10,458 nucleotides of DNA, taken from positions 1-10,458 of the forward strand of contig CAAFMG010000066.1 of the NCBI GenBank assembly GCA_900763965.1. The letters run 5' to 3'. This document shows, in pieces, positions 6,847-10,458 of the stretch. Position 1 is the first letter of the stretch; each line of letters starts with the position of its first letter. The position numbers and the translations under genes were made by a program. Below the pieces are notes generated by a model. The model saw nothing but the letters and a program-made list of their open reading frames with translations. It was not told the origin of the DNA and made no database searches. This DNA comes from an uncultured Oscillospiraceae bacterium (lineage in GTDB: Bacteria > Bacillota > Clostridia > Oscillospirales > Oscillospiraceae).

Positions 6847-7998
6847 TTATTTCCGGGCAAAAAATGCGGCGATGGCTTCCCGGGGGCTTTGCAGGCGGCC
6901 CTGCTGGCAGTCGGGCTTGCCGCCGCCCCGGCCATTCAGGCTCCGGGTCAGATCCTTGCCCAGAGGGCGCAGGTCATCTGTCCGGCTCACCAGACAGAAG
7001 GCGTAGCCCGCATCATCGCTGCCGCTGAAAACCGCTGCGGTGCCGCCGCAGACCTGGGCAATGGCATCGGCCAGCTCCCGCACGGCTACGTTGTCCAGAC
7101 CGTCCTCAAAATGCACCACGTCCCCGGCACCGGTATAACCGGCGGCGGTGGCGGCAAAGATCTGCCGCTCCAGAGCGGTGATGCGGAATTTGTACTGGGA
7201 CAGCAGATCGTTCATTTTCCGGGCGGCCTCGCCGGTCTCCTGCCACTGGGCGGAGAATGCCTGGGAGACCTGCCGGTTCTGGTCGTAGGCCCGGTTCAGA
7301 ATGTCCAGGGCCCGATTGCCGCAGGCCAGTTCCATCCGGACACCGCCCCGGAAGGGAATCACGGACAGCAGCTTGATGATGCCGATCTCTCCCGTGCGGG
7401 CCACATGGGTGCCGCAGCAGGCGCAGATGTCATAGCCCGGGATCTCCACGATCCGCACCGGCCAGGGCAGGGCCCGCTTGCTGCGGTAGGGGATGGTGGG
7501 CAGCACCTCCGGGGCAGGGACGGAACAGATGACCTCCAGATCCTGCCACACCGCCTCGTTGGCCAGGCGCTCCAGCTCCGGCAGAGCCTCGGCAGGGATG
7601 ACACCGTCAAAGTCGATGGTGGTGGACTCGGTGCCCATGTGGAAGCCGGTGTTGTGAAAGCCCCAGCGGCGGTTGATGAGTCCGGAGACGATGTGCTCGC
7701 CGCTGTGCTGCTGCATCCGGTCGAACCGAAGATTATAGTCAATGGTTCCTTCCAGAGTTTGGCCAACCGTCACAGGGCCGTCGCACAGGTGCACGATGGC
7801 ACCGCCCCGCTCCCGGACATCCAGCACCCGGACTGTGCCCAAGGTGCCGGTATCCGCCACCTGTCCGCCGCCTTCGGGGTAGAAGGCGGTCTGATCCAGG
7901 ATCACTTCAAAACCCCGGTCGCAAGGCTGGCAGCATAGAACCCGGCCGAAAAATTGGGAAAGATGGGAATTTACATAATACAGCTTTTTGGTTTCCAT
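6847..7998 (-). CDS. alaX: AlaX-type alanyl-tRNA editing protein (long form)
   Basis: A 383-residue free-standing editing hydrolase related to the AlaRS editing and C-terminal domains. It removes mischarged amino acids (chiefly Ser, possibly Gly) from tRNA(Ala) in the cytoplasm, protecting translation accuracy. Residues 36-50 have the editing-domain QTAFYPEGGGQVADT signature. The zinc site is HSGEH (H98, H102) together with CACCGTH (C194, H198) followed by VARTGEIG. After a coiled helical region (about 240-285), the C-terminal DHHA1 domain ends with LNGRGGGKPDCQQGR (354-368), which matches the Gly-rich loop of AlaRS. All four expected zinc ligands are present and the length suits the long AlaX form. 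The ATG at 7998 has GAGGTG six bases upstream; longer upstream frame has no ribosome site. Own promoter at 8023-8051; not part of the secA unit. Confidence 0.93.
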   Translation of the reverse strand: METKKLYYVNSHLSQFFGRVLCCQPCDRGFEVILDQTAFYPEGGGQVADTGTLGTVRVLDVRERGGAIVHLCDGPVTVGQTLEGTIDYNLRFDRMQQHSGEHIVSGLINRRWGFHNTGFHMGTESTTIDFDGVIPAEALPELERLANEAVWQDLEVICSVPAPEVLPTIPYRSKRALPWPVRIVEIPGYDICACCGTHVARTGEIGIIKLLSVIPFRGGVRMELACGNRALDILNRAYDQNRQVSQAFSAQWQETGEAARKMNDLLSQYKFRITALERQIFAATAAGYTGAGDVVHFEDGLDNVAVRELADAIAQVCGGTAAVFSGSDDAGYAFCLVSRTDDLRPLGKDLTRSLNGRGGGKPDCQQGRLQSPREAIAAFFARK

Positions 7999-8022
7999 AA
8001 CGCACCTCGAAATGTTTTCCTC

Positions 8023-8051
8023 ATTATAACACAGGAAAAATTCCTTTGCAA
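8023..8051 (-). promoter_or_regulatory. Promoter of alaX
   Basis: On the minus strand, TATAAT at 8028-8023 is preceded by TGT (8031-8029), an extended -10, and TTGCAA at 8051-8046 is a -35 matching four of six consensus bases, with a 17-base spacer. It is about 25 bases before the alaX ATG, implying a very short leader. Confidence 0.7.
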
Positions 8052-8096
8052 TGGCAGAAAAAAGCCAAATTCCCAACAAAGTTTTTCAAAAACCAC

Positions 8097-8125
8097 TAGG
8101 CAAAAGTCTTCCTTTGATGTAAAAT
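8097..8125 (+). promoter_or_regulatory. Possible promoter of the divergent PLC-like gene
   Basis: TAAAAT (8120-8125, five of six bases) and TAGGCA (8097-8102, four of six) are 17 bases apart and 29 bases upstream of the start at 8155. The match is modest; the only other support is that a divergently transcribed gene needs a promoter in this 156-base gap. GTTTTT and AAAAAC at 8081-8093 form a small palindrome just upstream. Confidence 0.35.
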
Positions 8126-8154
8126 AGCGGAAACAAAAAAATGAGGTGATTTCT

Positions 8155-8922
8155 ATGCCCGCAAACTATGCCATGCACCGCTTCGGCGCAGAGGCCATGC
8201 GTACCCTGCCGGAAAAACAGCAGCGGCTGATGCAGCGCTGCCGCCGTCTGTACAATGCCGGAGTCCACGGATCGGATCTGTTTTTCTACTACCGGCCGAT
8301 GGTGGAAACGGCTGTGGGAGGGCTGTACCGCAGCTGCCACGCCATGACCGGCCGGGGGTTTTTCACCCGGGCCTGTGAGGCACTGAAAAACGATCCTTCC
8401 GAGGGCGGAACGGCCTGCCTGTATGGCCTGCTTGCCAACTACTGCCTGAACCGGGAGCTGTCGGAGCTGTACCGGGAGCAGACCCTGCCCCGGACGGAGC
8501 TGGAGGTGGAGCTGGATCGGTATCTTCTGAGCCTGGACGGGAAGCTGCCCCCCAAGACCCAGGATATCAGCGCCAGCCTGAAGCTGACCCGGGGAGAGTG
8601 CGTCACCGTGGCCCTGTTCTTCCCTCCGGCCACAGCCGGAAATGTGCTGACAGCCCACCGGGAGATGGTGTTCTGGGTTCGGGGACTGTCTGCCAAGAAC
8701 CGCTGGTTTGCCACGGCGCTGCTGCATCTGACAGGAGAGGACTTCCGCCGTCAGCGGATGCCGGACCATGCCAATCACCGGTGCATCCATCTGGATAAGC
8801 CCATGCTTGCCTGCTATGAGCGGGCGCTGGAAAGCTACCCCCGGATGGCGGCGGAACTGAAGGAATTTTTGGAACAGGGAACGCCTCTGGGAGAAGATTT
8901 TGACCGGCCCTTTCATTGTTAG
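8155..8922 (+). CDS. Zinc-dependent phospholipase C-family-like protein with degenerate metal site
   Basis: A 255-residue protein without signal peptide or membrane segment. Its layout follows clostridial proteins annotated as zinc-dependent phospholipase C family: MPANYAMHRFGAEAM at the start, GVHGSDLFFYYRP (36-48), CHAMTGRGFF (61-70), ACLYGLLANYCLN (87-99), and ELEVELDRYLLSLDG (115-129). From memory, family members carry a His-Tyr-x-x-Asp...His-Pro metal pattern in the fourth segment. Here the corresponding positions are N95, N99 and S103, and the His before the ELEVELDR helix is R113; the first His is also shifted (MHRFG rather than HYRFG). D41 and H62 remain. If the alignment is right, catalysis by the usual zinc site is unlikely. 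The ATG at 8155 was chosen over a GTG at 8146 because GAGGTGA (8143-8149) is the ribosome site. The reading frame is intact, so this looks like a maintained non-enzymatic or altered relative rather than a pseudogene. Divergent from alaX. Confidence 0.7.
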   Translation: MPANYAMHRFGAEAMRTLPEKQQRLMQRCRRLYNAGVHGSDLFFYYRPMVETAVGGLYRSCHAMTGRGFFTRACEALKNDPSEGGTACLYGLLANYCLNRELSELYREQTLPRTELEVELDRYLLSLDGKLPPKTQDISASLKLTRGECVTVALFFPPATAGNVLTAHREMVFWVRGLSAKNRWFATALLHLTGEDFRRQRMPDHANHRCIHLDKPMLACYERALESYPRMAAELKEFLEQGTPLGEDFDRPFHC

Positions 8923-9053
8923 GGAAACTTTGAATCAATCGTCTGCGGCTGAGCGGCGAATCTTTTGCCCTCAAACCTTATCTGAAAACAAAATCTCTCG
9001 CTACCAGCTCTTGCCGATTTCACCAGAGCTTCCCTGGAGGCATTATTCACGAA

Positions 9054-9078
9054 AAAACCTGATAAAGAGACAGGTTTT
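9054..9078 (+). terminator. Possible weak terminator before gap
   Basis: AAAACCTG (9054-9061) and CAGGTTTT (9071-9078) form an eight-pair hairpin with a nine-base loop. The stem is AT-rich and ends in only four T, so termination would be inefficient. It lies between the PLC-like gene and the gap promoter. The rest of 8923-9053 shows nothing I can assign. Confidence 0.4.
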
Positions 9079-9093
9079 ATGCTGATTTAACAG

Positions 9094-9122
9094 TTTACAA
9101 TAGACCTATTCTATTGTATAAT
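9094..9122 (+). promoter_or_regulatory. Promoter of gap
   Basis: TTTACA (9094-9099, five of six bases of the -35) and a perfect TATAAT (9117-9122) are separated by 17 bases. Transcription would begin near 9129, giving a leader of about 75 bases before ATG 9205. The strong match suits a highly expressed glycolytic gene. Confidence 0.88.
9096..9118. promoter_or_regulatory. Inverted repeat (candidate operator) in the gap promoter
   Basis: TACAATAG (9096-9103) and CTATTGTA (9111-9118) are perfect complements separated by seven bases. The element fills the spacer and overlaps the ends of both promoter hexamers. A further CTATT (9106-9110) makes a tandem copy of the right half and pairs with AATAG (9099-9103). 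A repressor bound here would block polymerase. I cannot name the regulator; it does not match the Rex pattern I know (TTGT...ACAA with internal TTCAC or TTAA). Confidence 0.55.
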
Positions 9123-9165
9123 AAATCCAGTACAGGAATAGCGATTCTGTGCAGGACTTCGACAA

Positions 9166-9181
9166 TACTGCAAAGGCAGTA
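9166..9181 (+). other. Leader hairpin upstream of gap
   Basis: TACTGC (9166-9171) and GCAGTA (9176-9181) form a six-pair stem with an AAAG loop, ending 10 bases before the GGAGG ribosome site (9192-9196). It could protect the 5' end of the mRNA or shape translation initiation. No T tail, so not a terminator. Confidence 0.5.
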
Positions 9182-9204
9182 ATAATGAAATGGAGGATAA
9201 TCCC

Positions 9205-10221
9205 ATGTCTGTTAAAGTTGCAATCAATGGTTTTGGCCGTATTGGCCGTCTGGCTTTCCGTCAGATGTTCGGCGCTGAAGGCTTCGAGATCGTCGCCATC
9301 AACGACCTGACTTCCCCCAAGATGCTGGCTCACCTGCTGAAGTACGACTCCACCCAGGGCAATTACGCTGCTCAGGGCCACGTTGTTGAGGCTGGCGAGG
9401 ACTACATCGTTGTCGATGGCAAGAAGATCACCATCTACGCTATGGCTAAGGCTAACGAGCTGCCCTGGGGCGAGCTGGATGTGGACGTCGTTCTGGAGTG
9501 CACCGGCTTCTACACCTCTAAGGCAAAGGCTCAGGCTCACATCGACGCTGGCGCAAAGAATGTCATCATCTCTGCTCCTGCCGGCAACGATCTGCCCACC
9601 ATCGTTTACAATGTCAACCATGAGACCCTGACTCACGACGATCACATCATCTCTGCTGCTTCCTGCACCACCAACTGCCTGGCTCCCATGGCAAAGGCTC
9701 TGAACGAGCTGGCTCCCATCAAGAGCGGCATTATGTGCACCATCCACGCTTACACCGGTGACCAGATGACTCTGGACGGCCCCCAGAGAAAGGGCGACCT
9801 GCGTCGTTCCCGCGCTGCTGCCGTGAACATTGTCCCCAACTCCACCGGCGCTGCCAAGGCCATCGGCCTGGTCGTTCCCGAGCTGGCCGGCAAGCTGATC
9901 GGCGCTGCACAGCGTGTTCCCACCCCCACCGGCTCCTCCACCATGCTGAACGCTGTCGTGGAAGGCGTTGTCACCAAGGAGCAGATCAACGCTGCTATGA
10001 AGGCCGCTGCTAACGAGTCCTATGGCTACAACGAGGACGAGATCGTTTCCTCCGACGTCATCGGTATGCGTTACGGCTCCCTGTTTGATGCCACTCAGAC
10101 CATGGTCATGGATCTGGGCAACGGCTGCACGCAGGTTCAGGTCGTTTCCTGGTACGACAACGAGAACTCCTACACCAGCCAGATGGTCCGCACCATCAAG
10201 TACTTCGCTAAGCTGCTGTAA
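9205..10221 (+). CDS. gap: Glyceraldehyde-3-phosphate dehydrogenase, type I
   Basis: A 338-residue enzyme of glycolysis, oxidising and phosphorylating glyceraldehyde-3-phosphate to 1,3-bisphosphoglycerate with NAD(P), as a cytoplasmic tetramer. It shows AINGFGRIGRLAFR (Rossmann loop, 6-19), INDLTS (32-37) with D34, usual in NAD-preferring forms, and the catalytic SAASCTTNCLAPM (150-162) with C154. The active-site H181 lies in TIHAYTGDQ, and RVPTPTGS (237-244) and WYDNENSYTSQM (316-327) complete the family pattern. The start is ATG 9205, eight bases after GGAGG (9192-9196); an in-frame ATG at 9190 lies upstream of that ribosome site and is rejected. Codons are strongly biased (many GCT, GTT, TCC, AAG), unlike the neighbours, which points to very high expression. 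Monocistronic between its own promoter and terminator. Confidence 0.98.
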   Translation: MSVKVAINGFGRIGRLAFRQMFGAEGFEIVAINDLTSPKMLAHLLKYDSTQGNYAAQGHVVEAGEDYIVVDGKKITIYAMAKANELPWGELDVDVVLECTGFYTSKAKAQAHIDAGAKNVIISAPAGNDLPTIVYNVNHETLTHDDHIISAASCTTNCLAPMAKALNELAPIKSGIMCTIHAYTGDQMTLDGPQRKGDLRRSRAAAVNIVPNSTGAAKAIGLVVPELAGKLIGAAQRVPTPTGSSTMLNAVVEGVVTKEQINAAMKAAANESYGYNEDEIVSSDVIGMRYGSLFDATQTMVMDLGNGCTQVQVVSWYDNENSYTSQMVRTIKYFAKLL

Positions 10222-10240
10222 TTTTTCTCACATAACAAAG

Positions 10241-10268
10241 GCGCGGTTCGCAAGAACCGCGCTTTTTT
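10241..10268 (+). terminator. Intrinsic terminator of gap
   Basis: GCGCGGTTC (10241-10249) pairs perfectly with GAACCGCGC (10254-10262) around a GCAA tetraloop, followed directly by six T (10263-10268). It begins 19 bases after the gap stop and is a textbook Rho-independent terminator. Confidence 0.95.
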
Positions 10269-10292
10269 ACGGCAATATAAGGTACTAGTAGA

Positions 10293-10393
10293 GCGTATCC
10301 TTTAGCGCACCGAAATTTTCGCACCGGTAATTCGGTGGCATACGCCATGTAGGGGCGGCTATTAGCCGCCCGGTCGTTTCCCCATGGGGAAAC
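10293..10393. repeat. Cluster of REP-like inverted repeats
   Basis: Three palindromic units follow one another in the gene-free stretch after gap. First, GCGTAT (10293-10298) with ATACGC (10340-10345) encloses CACCGAA (10308-10314) with TTCGGTG (10331-10337), a nested hairpin. Second, GGGCGGCTA (10353-10361) pairs with TAGCCGCCC (10363-10371) around one base. Third, 10376-10393 is a perfect 18-base palindrome centred on CCATGG. The second unit, with its preceding GTAGG, resembles the GTAGGGGCGG...CCGCCCG intergenic repeats I know from Clostridia genomes. The remaining bases, 10269-10292 and 10394-10458, show nothing I can assign. Confidence 0.65.
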
Positions 10394-10458
10394 AACGTCG
10401 GCGCAAAGGGGCGAAAAATGCCGGAAGAACAGTTTTTAGTGAAAAAGAGTAGAAATTC

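Noticed and set aside
6889..7938. 349-codon plus-strand frame opposite alaX
   Set aside because: Antisense shadow; AlaX has all zinc ligands and its own promoter and ribosome site.
8086..8916. 276-codon minus-strand frame opposite the PLC-like gene
   Set aside because: No ribosome site, composition of a shadow (Gln, Pro, Gly rich), while the plus-strand gene has a good ribosome site and family-like segments.
9096..9118. Rex binding site in the gap promoter
   Set aside because: The halves ACAATAG/CTATTGT share only the outer ACAA/TTGT with opposite arrangement to the Rex consensus I know (TTGT outward left, ACAA right), so the name is not justified.
9106..9747. 213-codon minus-strand frame opposite gap
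   Set aside because: Antisense to a certain GAPDH gene; ends in the gap promoter region; favoured only by the codon bias of gap.
1..10458. CRISPR arrays, tRNA genes, prophage or defence systems
   Set aside because: No regularly spaced direct repeats, no cloverleaf with a CCA-type end, and no nuclease, transposase, integrase or toxin motifs were seen on either strand.

Overview
The window looks like an ordinary chromosomal housekeeping segment of a GC-rich, low-GC-type-signal bacterium. Gram-positive style AGGAGG-like ribosome binding sites, sigma-A-type promoters (several with extended -10), two lipoproteins, SecA with a zinc-binding tail, and a G+C level visibly above half point to a gut-type Clostridia, most likely Oscillospirales/Ruminococcaceae-like. 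That taxonomic placement is inference from gene content and protein style, not a database result. I see no CRISPR array, tRNA, rRNA, phage gene, transposase or obvious defence system.

Left to middle, minus strand (about 6.7 kb down to 98). A probable operon runs secA (6683-3927), pgeF (3870-3070), an oligopeptide-type solute-binding lipoprotein (3073-1493), a DUF3048/YerB-like lipoprotein (1473-379), perhaps a 39-codon ORF (279-160), and a strong intrinsic terminator (150-98). Genes are close together, with a 4-base ATGA overlap between pgeF and the binding protein, and an extended -10 promoter stands before secA. The order joins the preprotein translocase motor to a peptidoglycan-precursor editing enzyme and two Sec-exported lipoproteins, so the common theme is the cell envelope. 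The short secA-pgeF gap carries a four-run G-rich motif on the template strand.

Middle right. alaX (7998-6847, minus) encodes a free-standing alanyl-tRNA editing protein with its own promoter and a probable terminator before secA. Divergent from it, at 8155-8922 plus, is a protein that resembles the zinc-dependent phospholipase C family of Clostridia but appears to have lost several metal ligands. This is the most interesting protein in the window.

Right end, plus strand. gap (9205-10221) encodes glycolytic glyceraldehyde-3-phosphate dehydrogenase, as a single-gene unit. It has a strong promoter with an inverted repeat filling the -35/-10 spacer, a leader hairpin, highly biased codons and a textbook terminator. 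After it, 10269-10458 has no gene but holds a cluster of three inverted repeats resembling the REP-like intergenic elements of Clostridia. The first 97 bases hold nothing I can assign. The several long open frames antisense to secA, the binding protein, the lipoprotein and alaX are shadows of GC-biased codons.
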